Assembly: GCA_910583945.1 (NCBI GenBank)
Contig: CAJTYF010000006.1
Span: 3,595-67,594, forward strand
Source: an uncultured Bacilli bacterium
GTDB taxonomy: Bacteria; Bacillota_I; Bacilli_A; RF39; UBA660
Direction: 5' to 3'
DNA: 64,000 bases
A model generated the notes under the pieces. That model saw nothing but the letters and a program-made list of their open reading frames with translations. It was not told the origin of the DNA and made no database searches. Positions 41,422-49,783 of this stretch are shown piece after piece. Made by a program: the position numbers and the translations under genes. The number at the start of each line of letters is the position of its first letter. Position 1 is the first letter of the stretch.

Positions 41422-42196
41422 CCTCTTCTATTTCTTTTTTATTTTTGTCAATGGTATCTAAGGCAATATTCATGTAGGTACTGTATTCTTTATTAAAAGT
41501 ATTCGGCATTTTCTTTTGAAGTGTAATGATTTCCCCATTCATTATAAAGGTGTCAATATTTTTCATATAAAAGTTAGAGGATAATGTGTAATCGATATTG
41601 GCTTTGATGACATTTTTAATATCAAAGATTGAAAAATAATCTTTATAGGGATCACGACTGTTGTTTAAAAGAATTTTATAATTCGTGATGTTGGAATCTT
41701 TAAAAATGCTGATTAGAGATTTCATATTTTTTAAATCTAAAGGGTCGTTGGTTAAAACAAAAAGAATGTAATCCACGTTATCTAATGCTACCACGTTTAC
41801 TTCGTTTAAGTTATGATTGGTGTCAATTAAAACTATGTCATAATTGGCTTCGGCTTTTTGAATCAAGATATCAATGTATTTTGAATCAATTTTATTTGCT
41901 TGGCGAGGATCTTTAGGACTAGGTAATAGGTCAATGTATTCATCGTATTTGGTTACATAGTTCTTAAAATCTTTATAGCGGTTGTTGTTGTAGTCGTCTA
42001 CAAAATTGTAGATGTTTTTATCAAAAGGACGATTTAAGGCAATGCTGACTCCACCACTTGATAAATCTAAATCAATGATTAAAACTTTTTTTTCTAAGTG
42101 TTCGTAGACACCCGCTAGGTTAATGGTGGTTACGGTTTTACCTACTCCTCCTTTGGCTGAAAAGATACACATAGATTTTCCTTTGTTTTTTGACAT
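41399..42196 (-). CDS. TadZ/CpaE-like MinD-family ATPase
   Basis: A 265-residue protein with a deviant Walker A SAKGGVGKTVTTINLAG (residues 13-29), LIIDLDLSSGG, and IVLIDTNHNLN. It lacks the long N-terminal receiver-like domain of CpaE. TadZ-type proteins place the Tad machine at the pole or membrane. It lies between the pseudopilins and tadA. Confidence 0.88.
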   Translation of the reverse strand: MSKNKGKSMCIFSAKGGVGKTVTTINLAGVYEHLEKKVLIIDLDLSSGGVSIALNRPFDKNIYNFVDDYNNNRYKDFKNYVTKYDEYIDLLPSPKDPRQANKIDSKYIDILIQKAEANYDIVLIDTNHNLNEVNVVALDNVDYILFVLTNDPLDLKNMKSLISIFKDSNITNYKILLNNSRDPYKDYFSIFDIKNVIKANIDYTLSSNFYMKNIDTFIMNGEIITLQKKMPNTFNKEYSTYMNIALDTIDKNKKEIEEGETLEQI

Positions 42197-42207
42197 ATGT
42201 TTTCCCT

Positions 42208-42591
42208 CTATTCTTTTTTTATGGTTAATTTATCCTTTTCGATTTGAAAAGTGATGTTCAAATGAACTTTATATTGTTTTATTCCTATTATCTTACCGAA
42301 AATACTTTCTATTTCGTAATCATTTGTTACCGTTATGGTATCATTTTTTACTTCTAAGTTTAAATTTTCAGTTGGTATTTCATTTTTTTTAAATAAATCA
42401 ATGGTTTGTTCTTGAAAGTGACTCTCAAAACGCTTTTGGTACAGACTTTGGATAATGCTCTTGGTGCTTCCATTTAATTTGCTTTTCTCTTTTAAAAGAA
42501 GACCTGTATCAACAATAAAAGCTAAAAATAAGATAAATATAGGTAAAATAATGACGAAGGCAATTAAAGTTTGACCTTTGTTATTCATCAT
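42208..42591 (-). CDS. TadE-like pseudopilin
   Basis: A 127-residue protein with a prepilin-type N-terminus: NNKGQTLIAFVIILPIFILFLAFIVDTGLLL. A Gly-Gln cut site precedes the hydrophobic helix, and Ala replaces the usual Glu at position 5 after the cut. It is probably a minor pilin. It overlaps its upstream neighbour by 11 bases. Confidence 0.82.
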   Translation of the reverse strand: MMNNKGQTLIAFVIILPIFILFLAFIVDTGLLLKEKSKLNGSTKSIIQSLYQKRFESHFQEQTIDLFKKNEIPTENLNLEVKNDTITVTNDYEIESIFGKIIGIKQYKVHLNITFQIEKDKLTIKKE

Positions 42592-42934
42592 AAATCACTC
42601 GCTCAATTTTCACTTCAAACGGATTTGATAAAAATAAATTGATTCCTGGTGTAATCATATCTATTTTTTTAGATACCTCAAATTTTTGATACACCTTTTC
42701 TTTTTCAATGCTTAAAGTGATGTCTTGATGGTTTAAGTCTAAGTCTTGTTTGATGGTTTCTTCAGTTAACCCGTTTTGATAACTTGTAATAATGTCGTCC
42801 ATTCTACTTTCAAGTTTGTTTTGCATATATAATACTTTCCCAATATCAATACAAGCAAAAATCATAAAAATAAAGATGGGCAAAATCATTACAAATTCCA
42901 CAAGTGCCTGACCTTTTTTATTTGGTAAGGACAT
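42581..42934 (-). CDS. TadE-like pseudopilin
   Basis: A 117-residue protein with the N-terminus NKKGQALVEFVMILPIFIFMIFACIDIG: a Gly-Gln-Ala-Leu-Val-Glu-Phe processing motif and hydrophobic helix. A minor pilin of the Tad system with a short extracellular beta part. Confidence 0.85.
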   Translation of the reverse strand: MSLPNKKGQALVEFVMILPIFIFMIFACIDIGKVLYMQNKLESRMDDIITSYQNGLTEETIKQDLDLNHQDITLSIEKEKVYQKFEVSKKIDMITPGINLFLSNPFEVKIERVIYDE

Positions 42935-43001
42935 ATTCTCACCCCTCTATTTTAAATTATTATAACACGAAAAAAAAAGATTGGAAATATATTTTCCAAA
43001 A

Positions 43002-43211
43002 TCAACTTTCTTTTTTCTTTTCTTGACAAGTGCCTTCGCCAGGTTTGTCTCCTTTTACATATTCTTCATCCGTTAAGGAACAAGAAGTTTTGGTTATGGA
43101 GTCTTTTAAATACCCCCCAAAGTAATTGACTATAGCTATGGTAATAACACTTATTATGGCGACTATTAAAACGTATTCTACTAGTGCTTGCCCTTTATTA
43201 TTTTTTATCAT
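43002..43211 (-). CDS. Flp-type major pilin
   Basis: The start is set at ATG 43211 (AGTAGGTG site), giving 69 residues. The type IVb prepilin motif is NNKGQALVEYVLIVAIISVIT, cleaved after Gly. The pilin is short, with a C-terminal Cys pair (TSC, GTC) that may form a disulfide. It is the first gene of the Tad operon. Confidence 0.88.
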   Translation of the reverse strand: MIKNNKGQALVEYVLIVAIISVITIAIVNYFGGYLKDSITKTSCSLTDEEYVKGDKPGEGTCQEKKKES

Positions 43212-43237
43212 CCAAATCACCTACTATCGCTATAAAT

Positions 43238-43266
43238 ACTATACCTTAAACTAAGCATAAAGTCAA
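43238..43266 (-). promoter_or_regulatory. Promoter of the Tad operon
   Basis: TTGACT, 17 bases, TATAGT on the minus strand, 27 bases upstream of the Flp start codon. It overlaps the stop of the upstream gene. Confidence 0.82.
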
Positions 43267-43840
43267 TTTTTTAATCGCAAACGTAGAGTTTGTTGGTATT
43301 CATAGATTGGTTCATAATTTTTTCTATCTTCAAGAGGATCTAATATGGGTCTTACTGTTTTTGTTGAATTAAGGGTAGGTTTACGCATGTAACCTGGCTT
43401 ATGTTTCCAAACATCGTCATAATCTTGGACATAAAAGTGAAAACTATGCCAAGGTGTAGGACTTTGACAAGTATAATTTCCATAATAAAGGTAATATTTC
43501 CGATAAACGGTTTTAAAGAAAACAATTTTTCGTTCAAATTCATTTCTTAATTTGTTGGTCAAATCTATTCTTTCAAAGGGAATGGCTAGGGTTTTCAAAT
43601 CCAATTGAATGCTTTTATCGTAAGAAAAATTACTCAAAAAATTCATATGTTTTTGCCAAGTTTTAAATTCTTTTTTGTAAATGGTAAATAAATACCCAAG
43701 ATAATAAGGCGGTATTGTTCTCGATATTAAAAAGTCGGGAATATCAAGACCTATAGCATATGAATAACAGTTCGTTTTGGTATTCCAGCACCATTTTGGA
43801 GTATAAAATTTTCTTTTTGTTGTACTTTTTCTAGTTTCAT
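43263..43840 (-). CDS. Frameshifted protein of unknown family, paralogue A
   Basis: ATG 43840 has a GAAAGG site. The zero frame stops after 29 codons; the conserved body (YTPKWCWNTKTNCYSYAIGLD through WKHKPGYMRKPT to LRLRLKN) lies in the -1 frame and ends at 43263. A slippery heptamer A AAT TTT (GAA AAT TTT) sits where the shift is needed. The body resembles paralogue B upstream: shared NCYxxAxGLD and WxHKPGxxxxKPT. Cys and His could form a papain-like pair (inference). Either a programmed frameshift or a broken gene. Confidence 0.6.
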
Positions 43841-43855
43841 AAAGTTTTCACCTTT

Positions 43856-44403
43856 CTATTTTCTTAAGCGATAGGTTCGTTGATAAGTATATTCTGGATA
43901 ATCAATCAAAGCTCCTTTAATTGGATCTTGTATTATCGATTTTTTTCTGTATAGCAAGTTGGTTTTTCAAAATAAAATCCCGGTTTGTGGTACCAAATTC
44001 CATTTTCAGCTTGACGATAGAAACGAAAATCTTTGCCCTTTTCTTTTTCAAAATAGGCTATTTTCCATTCATTAGGATCAACGATGTTATCGTATAATTC
44101 AATTTCTTCATAAAAGAGTTCAAGGGATTGAAAATCTAGTTCAAATTTTTCTTGATAAGACATATTTTCTAATGTTCCATCATCATTTAATAGATGATTT
44201 TGAAGTAAAAAGAAACGCCCTCCACAATAAAGATGGACATCCGCGTAACGACAAATGTCACTAGGGTTTAAGTCGAGACCTAAAGCAAAGGCATAACAAT
44301 TTGTTCGTTCATTATTTACCCAATTTTTTGTTTTAAGATTTATTTTATTTTTTATTTCTTGAGGATTAAATTCATAGCCAATGAAGTCTAAGACATTAAA
44401 CAT
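43856..44403 (-). CDS. Frameshifted protein of unknown family, paralogue B
   Basis: The zero frame runs from ATG 44403 for 156 codons (TNCYAFALGLDLN near residue 37, GIWYHKPGFYFEKPT near the end) and stops at 43933. In the -1 frame a further 25 codons, SIIQDPIKGALIDYPEYTYQ then RTYRLRK, match the C-terminus of paralogue A (PILDPLED...EYQQTLRLRL). The switch point is A AAA AAT, an X XXY YYZ heptamer in phase. Function unknown. Confidence 0.65.
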
Positions 44404-44437
44404 AATAGATTATCCCCCTTTTCTTTTAATGAGGCCT

Positions 44438-44466
44438 ATTTTAACATAAGCAATCTAATAAAGCAA
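44438..44466 (-). promoter_or_regulatory. Promoter for paralogues B and A
   Basis: TTGCTT, 17 bases, TAAAAT on the minus strand, 35 bases upstream of ATG 44403. Confidence 0.65.
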
Positions 44467-44535
44467 ATGTCAAAGACTTGTCTTGTTTGGAATATCTTTC
44501 CTTTTCTATGCTATTATTTTAATAGGTGACTTATA

Positions 44536-44862
44536 ATGCATATATCATTAAATCATAAATTAATACCCGTTATTATAGCAAACACTTTTTCTAAACGTCT
44601 CATTGGTCTAATGGGAAAAGAAAATATTGATTTTGGGATGCTTTTTCCAAAATGTAATAGTATTCATACCTATTTCATGAAAGAAGAAATTGATGTTTTA
44701 GGTTTAAACGACGAAAATGAAATTGTTTTTATAGAACGAAATTTAGGAAAAAATAGAATTATTAAATTAAATCGATGCATTAAAAAAACTAGTATTTTAG
44801 AACTACCTAAAAATACTAGTAAGAGTTTAAAATTAGGAATGAAAATTAATTTTATTCTCTAA
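44536..44862 (+). CDS. DUF192-family protein
   Basis: A 108-residue protein with DUF192 features: TFSKRLIGLMGKENIDFGMLF, IHTYFMKEEIDVLGLN and a C-terminal LELPKNTSKSLKLGMKI. A small beta-barrel family of unknown function, sometimes secreted, here without a signal peptide. It overlaps the 3' end of obg by 11 bases in convergent orientation. Confidence 0.85.
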   Translation: MHISLNHKLIPVIIANTFSKRLIGLMGKENIDFGMLFPKCNSIHTYFMKEEIDVLGLNDENEIVFIERNLGKNRIIKLNRCIKKTSILELPKNTSKSLKLGMKINFIL

Positions 44863-46126
44863 ATTCGAAGACATAATCTAAAATTTGGACTTCATCTCCA
44901 TAATGGGCTCCTAAATTTAAAAGTTCTTCCTCTACGCCCATTCCTTTTAGTTTACGAGCAAACCGAGCTACTGCTTCGTCTTCTGTAAAGCGTGTCATTT
45001 TGAATAAATTCTCGATTTCTTCACCTTCTAATATCCAAATGTCTTCGTCACGACGAATGGTATAAGGCTTCTCTTCTTTAAATTTATAAACGATGTAGTC
45101 TTCATAGTCTTTTTTTTCAAAAAGATGGGTTTCAGGAAGAGTTTCTAATAAAGTGGCTATTCCCTCTAATAAGGCTTCAAAACCTGAATTATTTAAAGCA
45201 CTCACTTCAAAAATAGGCATGTTTGGTAGAGCTTTTTTAATTTTTTTTAAATTTTCTTGAGCTTCGGGTAAATCCATTTTATTAGCAATAATAATTTCTT
45301 TTTTATTTTTTAAGTTATCATTAAAAGATTCGATTTCTCTTCTTATTTTGTAATAATCTTCTAATGGATCACGACCTTCAAAAGAACCAATGTCTACGAC
45401 ATGAGCAAGAATTTTGGTTCGCATGGCGTGACGAAGGAATTTGTCTCCCAGCCCTATGCCATTTGATGCACCTTCAATCAATCCTGGTAAGTCTGCCATA
45501 ACAAATGATTTTTGATTTTTTAGTTTGACGACCCCTAAGTTTGGATTTAACGTCGTAAAGTGATACGCACCAATTTTCGGTTTAGCACTACTGATTACAC
45601 TTAAAATGGTGGATTTTCCAACACTTGGCATGCCCACTAATCCTACATCAGCCATGACTTTTAGTTCGCATTTTACCACAACTTCTTCTCCAGGGGCTCC
45701 AAGCTCACTAAATTTAGGTGCGGGGTCATTATGAGTGGCAAAGGCTTTGTTTCCTCTACCTCCTCTGCCTCCATGAGCAATCGTTATTCTTTCTTTATCT
45801 TTAGTTAAATCAGCGAGTACTAAGTGGTTGTCAGCGTTATAAATAGTGGTGCCTTCTGGAACTTTTAAAATAATATCTTCAGCATTTGCTCCGTTTCGAT
45901 TGCTTCCACTTCCGTTTTTTCCCTTATCCGCCTTAACAATTTTTTTATAACGCAAATCTATTAAAGTTTTTAGACTTTTGTCCACTTCGAAAATAATGTC
46001 ACCGCCTTTTCCTCCAGAACCACCATCTGGTCCCCCCATCGGGATGTATTTTTCGCGACGAAAAGAGGTACAACCATCTCCACCTTTCCCGGCATACAAT
46101 TTAAGTATTACTTCATCTACGAACAT
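44852..46126 (-). CDS. obgE: Obg-family GTPase (ribosome assembly/stress)
   Basis: A 424-residue protein. The Gly-rich Obg fold covers residues 1-158, the G domain has G1 GMPSVGKST, DLPG, NKMD and a SALN G5 motif, and the C-terminal OCT domain covers about residues 340-424. It acts in 50S subunit assembly. It belongs to the rplU-prp-rpmA-obg neighbourhood of Bacillota, though here about 2.6 kb from rpmA. Confidence 0.96.
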   Translation of the reverse strand: MFVDEVILKLYAGKGGDGCTSFRREKYIPMGGPDGGSGGKGGDIIFEVDKSLKTLIDLRYKKIVKADKGKNGSGSNRNGANAEDIILKVPEGTTIYNADNHLVLADLTKDKERITIAHGGRGGRGNKAFATHNDPAPKFSELGAPGEEVVVKCELKVMADVGLVGMPSVGKSTILSVISSAKPKIGAYHFTTLNPNLGVVKLKNQKSFVMADLPGLIEGASNGIGLGDKFLRHAMRTKILAHVVDIGSFEGRDPLEDYYKIRREIESFNDNLKNKKEIIIANKMDLPEAQENLKKIKKALPNMPIFEVSALNNSGFEALLEGIATLLETLPETHLFEKKDYEDYIVYKFKEEKPYTIRRDEDIWILEGEEIENLFKMTRFTEDEAVARFARKLKGMGVEEELLNLGAHYGDEVQILDYVFEFRE

Positions 46127-46180
46127 GACATTTCCTCCATATCTTTTTCTCTATTTTATTTTCATCTTTTTAAGGTTCCA

Positions 46181-47002
46181 TCATTCATTAAACCATGGAA
46201 TTTTTTTATAAAAGCTTCTTTTTAATTGATGTTGCTCTTCTTTTGAAATAAAAAGTCCTAAATTTAACCGTTCTTCAAAGGAAAGATTAGGCATTTCATT
46301 CCTAATTTCATTTGCTTCTCTTATGTATCCCATTTGATTTAAATAATAAAGAGTTGGATTTTCTTTCCTTTCATAGTTATCTATCATTTGTTCATACAAT
46401 TTATATAGATAATAATATTTTATTTCTGATAATTCTAGTATTTCAGCCATTTGAATAAGTATTTTTATGCTATTTAAATTAGCAAAACGTTCTATTGGAC
46501 TATAACTATAATTTTTTTGATATTTCTTTTCTTTTTCTTTGTCTTTTAATAACCAAATTTTTTGCTCTAAAGGATTTTTTGCTTTACTATAACCTATTTC
46601 TGTATCAAAACAAAGTCGGCTTATTTTTATTTTAAAATTTTCTTTAAGTTCAAAACAATTTTTAAAGTCATGAATGTGTTCTAATTCATGAAGTAAGTAT
46701 TCGTTAACGTAAAAATATTCATAGCTTTCTCTTTCTAAAGTATCCCATTTATACATGATTCCAATTTCTAAAAAACTTTCTAATAGATCTTTTAATGAAA
46801 AAGATAAACTACTATTTATGGGATTATACTCGTATCGATTTCTACAAGTGAATGAAATATTTTTGAGATAACTTTCTAGCTCAAGGTTTTTACAAGCAAT
46901 GGTTAAAAAAATTTTCACATATTCTTTCGTAATTCTTTTGTCTTTTTTCATCCAATTATAAGTAAAACAAGCTAGTTTTTCAGGATAATTTTTAGTCATC
47001 AT
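46181..47002 (-). CDS. HExxH protein of unknown function
   Basis: A 273-residue helical protein with a zincin-type site LLHELEHIHDF near residue 120; the third ligand may be Glu in SPIERFANL. No signal peptide. No known family is recognised. It starts one base into the trmB stop, so it is co-transcribed with trmB. The gene at 47,771 on the other side of trmB has another HExxH site. Confidence 0.6.
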   Translation of the reverse strand: MMTKNYPEKLACFTYNWMKKDKRITKEYVKIFLTIACKNLELESYLKNISFTCRNRYEYNPINSSLSFSLKDLLESFLEIGIMYKWDTLERESYEYFYVNEYLLHELEHIHDFKNCFELKENFKIKISRLCFDTEIGYSKAKNPLEQKIWLLKDKEKEKKYQKNYSYSPIERFANLNSIKILIQMAEILELSEIKYYYLYKLYEQMIDNYERKENPTLYYLNQMGYIREANEIRNEMPNLSFEERLNLGLFISKEEQHQLKRSFYKKIPWFNE

Positions 47003-47640
47003 TAATCTTTAAAAACCGCTTCTAAATAATAGATAGGTCTTTTTTCTTTAAAGTATTGCGTTTCAAAATCGGTCATAATGTTTTTTATGTTTCTTTCATC
47101 ATGATGCAAATCTAAGCTTACTAAGTCAAAGGAATACCAATAATTACTTAAATTTTCTAAAGAAGAAGCAAATAAAATTTTATTGTCCGTTTTCAAAATA
47201 ATGTGTTTATTTTTCTTCCAAATCCGATCGTATAGTTTTAAGTATGAAATAGCTGTAAAACGCTTTTTTTCATCTTTCTTTTTGGGCCAAGGTTCTGAAA
47301 AAGTGAGATATATTATATCAATTTCTTTACCAAAAAAATTAGTTATTTCTAAGGCATCGGCACAAATGATTTTTAAGTTTGGAATTTTTTTATTTGCAAT
47401 ATTTTTAATGGCTTTTGCGGTTTGACTTTTATCTAGTTCTAATCCGATATAATTCACATTAGGATTTTCTAAAGCCATTTTAATAATAAAAGACCCATAC
47501 CCCATTCCTAGTTCTAAACAAATAGGATGATTATTATTAAATAAAGTTTGCCATTTATTTTTATAGTTTTCTGGTTTTTTTACTAAGTATTCACTATCAC
47601 TTAAGATATTTGTCGCATTTTTAACTATTTTATAACGCAT
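47002..47640 (-). CDS. trmB: tRNA (guanine-N7)-methyltransferase
   Basis: A 212-residue protein with the TrmB fold: LELGMGYGSFIIKMALENPN (SAM binding), NYIGLELDKSQTAKAIKNI, IYLTFSEPWPKKK (here Ser replaces the usual Asn/His) and a C-terminal TDFETQYF motif for tRNA. It methylates G46. Confidence 0.95.
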   Translation of the reverse strand: MRYKIVKNATNILSDSEYLVKKPENYKNKWQTLFNNNHPICLELGMGYGSFIIKMALENPNVNYIGLELDKSQTAKAIKNIANKKIPNLKIICADALEITNFFGKEIDIIYLTFSEPWPKKKDEKKRFTAISYLKLYDRIWKKNKHIILKTDNKILFASSLENLSNYWYSFDLVSLDLHHDERNIKNIMTDFETQYFKEKRPIYYLEAVFKD

Positions 47641-47707
47641 AAGTCACCTCTTTCATTTTTATTTTAGCATATTTTTTAAAAGAACTAAAGGCTTGTCTAA
47701 AAATTAT

Positions 47708-47736
47708 ATTTGCAAATTTATTTCGTTTGGCTTATA
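47708..47736 (+). promoter_or_regulatory. Sigma-A promoter
   Basis: TTGCAA, 17 bases, TATACT, 35 bases upstream of the HExxH gene start at 47771. Confidence 0.72.
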
Positions 47737-47770
47737 CTATATTTCGTTAAAAAAGAGGGGGGATTTTTTT

Positions 47771-48730
47771 ATGAGTCAACTATTCACATTAAATCGATTA
47801 ATAGATGGTTATTCAGGTCTTTTCTTTGGTTACTCTGGATTTGATTTCGATACACATAAAGTTCGCTATTTTTCGTTTTATAAAAACGGAGTTAAACAAC
47901 AACAATTATTTGAGTTTTCTTTAGAGAATACTGGAATTATTTTTAATTATCGCCTTTCCTTTAAAAGAATTCAAAGAGAGTCCTTTTCAAAAGATTTACC
48001 TCCAGAATTTAGGCTTATGAAAGAAAAATTACTTGCCAAACTTAAAACTTTTAATGACAACTATTCTTTACCGACAACATTATTAGAAAAAAATAAAAAA
48101 TTTCTTTCTTTACAATATGATTCTTGGTTTGCAAATTTCTTCTCTGAGTTTAAAGATACAATCTTAAATAGTGGTTGCTATCATGAACTTACTAATACAA
48201 TAGAACTTTACTGTAATCAGGCTGTATGGAAAGGTTTAACCCTAAGTGAAAAATATTGTTTATATTGTACTTTGCTTCATGAACTTTGTCATATGGAAGC
48301 TTCAACTTCTTTTATAAAACAAAATATTCTTTTTGCAAGGTGTGGGTTTTCTTCATACGAAATTCCTTTAAAACTCATTCAGGAAATAAATGGTGATCTC
48401 TTATACGAAAATGACAATCCACCCGAACTTAACAAAAGAGAGAATATTTTAGAAGAAATTATTAATGAATACAAGTGTACTTTAATTACTCAAAACTATA
48501 TAAAATCTTATCCTGATTATGGGAGTGTTATAAATGATTTGTGTGACAATAATTTATTAGAAGCACGTTACACGAATGGTATTGAAACTTATTATGAACG
48601 TATGACTTCTATTATTCCCTCTACATTTTTAGCTGAAGAATTGCTCGATTCTATTGATGAAGAAAATTTAGAAGAAACTAATCAATTAATTCTAGAATAT
48701 AAACAAAAGAAGGCAAATAAAAACCTATAA
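47771..48730 (+). CDS. HExxH protein of unknown function
   Basis: The start is placed at ATG 47771 (GAGGGGGG site), giving 319 residues; the frame is open back to 47693 but that part overlaps the promoter. It carries a zincin site TLLHELCHMEAS near residue 179 and a downstream EIIN EY segment that could supply the third ligand. Mostly helical. No known family recognised. It has its own promoter and terminator. Confidence 0.6.
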   Translation: MSQLFTLNRLIDGYSGLFFGYSGFDFDTHKVRYFSFYKNGVKQQQLFEFSLENTGIIFNYRLSFKRIQRESFSKDLPPEFRLMKEKLLAKLKTFNDNYSLPTTLLEKNKKFLSLQYDSWFANFFSEFKDTILNSGCYHELTNTIELYCNQAVWKGLTLSEKYCLYCTLLHELCHMEASTSFIKQNILFARCGFSSYEIPLKLIQEINGDLLYENDNPPELNKRENILEEIINEYKCTLITQNYIKSYPDYGSVINDLCDNNLLEARYTNGIETYYERMTSIIPSTFLAEELLDSIDEENLEETNQLILEYKQKKANKNL

Positions 48731-48751
48731 GTTTTTTTAATTTATAGGTTT
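48721..48751. terminator. Bidirectional terminator between the HExxH gene and rpmA
   Basis: AAACCTATAA and TTATAGGTTT form a 10 bp stem, with T-runs on both strands. Confidence 0.82.
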
Positions 48752-48753
48752 TC

Positions 48754-49038
48754 TTATGCTTCGTAAACACTCACTTTTTTCTTGTCTTTTCCAGCACGTT
48801 CAAATTTTACTACTCCCGTTATTTTTGCAAATAAAGTATGATCACGACCCATACCTACGTTGGCACCTGGATAAATTTTAGTTCCTCTTTGACGATAAAG
48901 AATAGAACCAGCACTCACAGTTTGCCCATCGCTTGCTTTAGCACCAAGTCTACGACCAGCACTATCACGACCATTTTTAGTAGAACCTTGAGCTTTGATG
49001 TGTGCAAATCTTTGGATATCTAATTTAAAATTTAACAT
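48754..49038 (-). CDS. rpmA: Ribosomal protein L27 with cleavable leader
   Basis: The start is set at ATG 49038 (GAAGGAG site), giving 94 residues. The N-terminus MLNFKLDIQRFA precedes HIKAQGSTKNGRDSAGRRLG, the mature L27. In Firmicutes this leader is removed by Prp, encoded directly upstream. The leader is required to be cleaved for a functional 50S peptidyl transferase centre. It shares KLDIQRFA with the prophage tail protein at 320-1972. Confidence 0.96.
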   Translation of the reverse strand: MLNFKLDIQRFAHIKAQGSTKNGRDSAGRRLGAKASDGQTVSAGSILYRQRGTKIYPGANVGMGRDHTLFAKITGVVKFERAGKDKKKVSVYEA

Positions 49039-49039
49039 G

Positions 49040-49333
49040 TTAATCTCCTTCCTCAATTATTTTTACGTTTTTCGGGTATTGTCTTTCTACTTCTTTTAAT
49101 AAATGAATCATATTCTTTATTAAGGTATCGGTTATTTTATCGTGTTCTTTTATTTTAATTGTCAATGTTTCTTTATCCTCTACAGTAATGGTTTCTTTAA
49201 AAGATACTATACCATTAATTGAAGTGGTGACAATACTTGATACCGCACTACAAACAATATCTTGACCATATTTTGCATAATTTGCATGGCCACTGATTTT
49301 AATTATATCTTTTGTAAAATGAACTTTTATCAT
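49040..49333 (-). CDS. prp: Prp cysteine protease (L27 processing)
   Basis: A 97-residue protein with the catalytic pair in ISGHANYAKYGQDIVCSAVSSI (His near 15, Cys near 27). The position between rplU and rpmA is diagnostic. It cleaves the L27 leader; in Staphylococcus it also cleaves phage structural proteins bearing the same motif. The ribosome site of rpmA lies inside its 3' end. Confidence 0.93.
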   Translation of the reverse strand: MIKVHFTKDIIKISGHANYAKYGQDIVCSAVSSIVTTSINGIVSFKETITVEDKETLTIKIKEHDKITDTLIKNMIHLLKEVERQYPKNVKIIEEGD

Positions 49334-49335
49334 TC

Positions 49336-49638
49336 TTATTTAGCTTCTATTTTTTTAACAATAAGCTTTGTATAAGGTTGTCTATGCCCTTGTTTGTTAC
49401 GATATTTCTTTTTAGGTTTATACTTGAAAACAACAATTTTCTTTTGTTTACCATGTTTTTCAACTGTACAGGTTACTTTTGCACCATTAACGGTTGGGTT
49501 TCCCCATTTACCATCTACAAATAAAACATCTGTAAATACCACTTCACTTCCAGCTTCTGTTGCTAATTTTTCAACATAGATGCTGTCGCCTTCTGTTACA
49601 TAATATTGTTTTCCACCAGATTCGAATATAGCTTTCAT
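49336..49638 (-). CDS. rplU: Ribosomal protein L21
   Basis: The start is set at ATG 49638 (AAAGGAGG seven bases upstream), giving 100 residues, the normal length. It begins MKAIFESGGKQYYVTEGDSI and ends with the KKKYRNKQGHRQPYTKL signature. It is the first gene of rplU-prp-rpmA. Confidence 0.96.
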   Translation of the reverse strand: MKAIFESGGKQYYVTEGDSIYVEKLATEAGSEVVFTDVLFVDGKWGNPTVNGAKVTCTVEKHGKQKKIVVFKYKPKKKYRNKQGHRQPYTKLIVKKIEAK

Positions 49639-49732
49639 TTTCATACCTCCTTTATTATTAAGACGCGCTGTTAAGGTAACTTTTGTTTTTTTAACCTTTT
49701 CCAAGCGGTTTCAAGGAAAGCTCCTTTAAACA
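49639..49732 (-). promoter_or_regulatory. Probable L21 leader (5' UTR of rplU)
   Basis: About 94 nt lie between the inferred transcript start and the rplU start. It contains an AAGGAGCTTTCCTTG stem and a GTTAAAAAAACAAAAGTTACCTTAAC region that could fold as the known L21 leader, an autoregulatory RNA in Bacillota. Position and structure agree; sequence identity was not checked. Confidence 0.5.
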
Positions 49733-49738
49733 TGTTTA

Positions 49739-49767
49739 ATTCTATCAAATATGGGATATCTTGTCAA
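49739..49767 (-). promoter_or_regulatory. rplU promoter
   Basis: TTGACA, 17 bases, TAGAAT on the minus strand; a near-consensus promoter fitting a ribosomal protein operon. Confidence 0.85.
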
Positions 49768-49783
49768 ATTTTATTTCTAAGAA

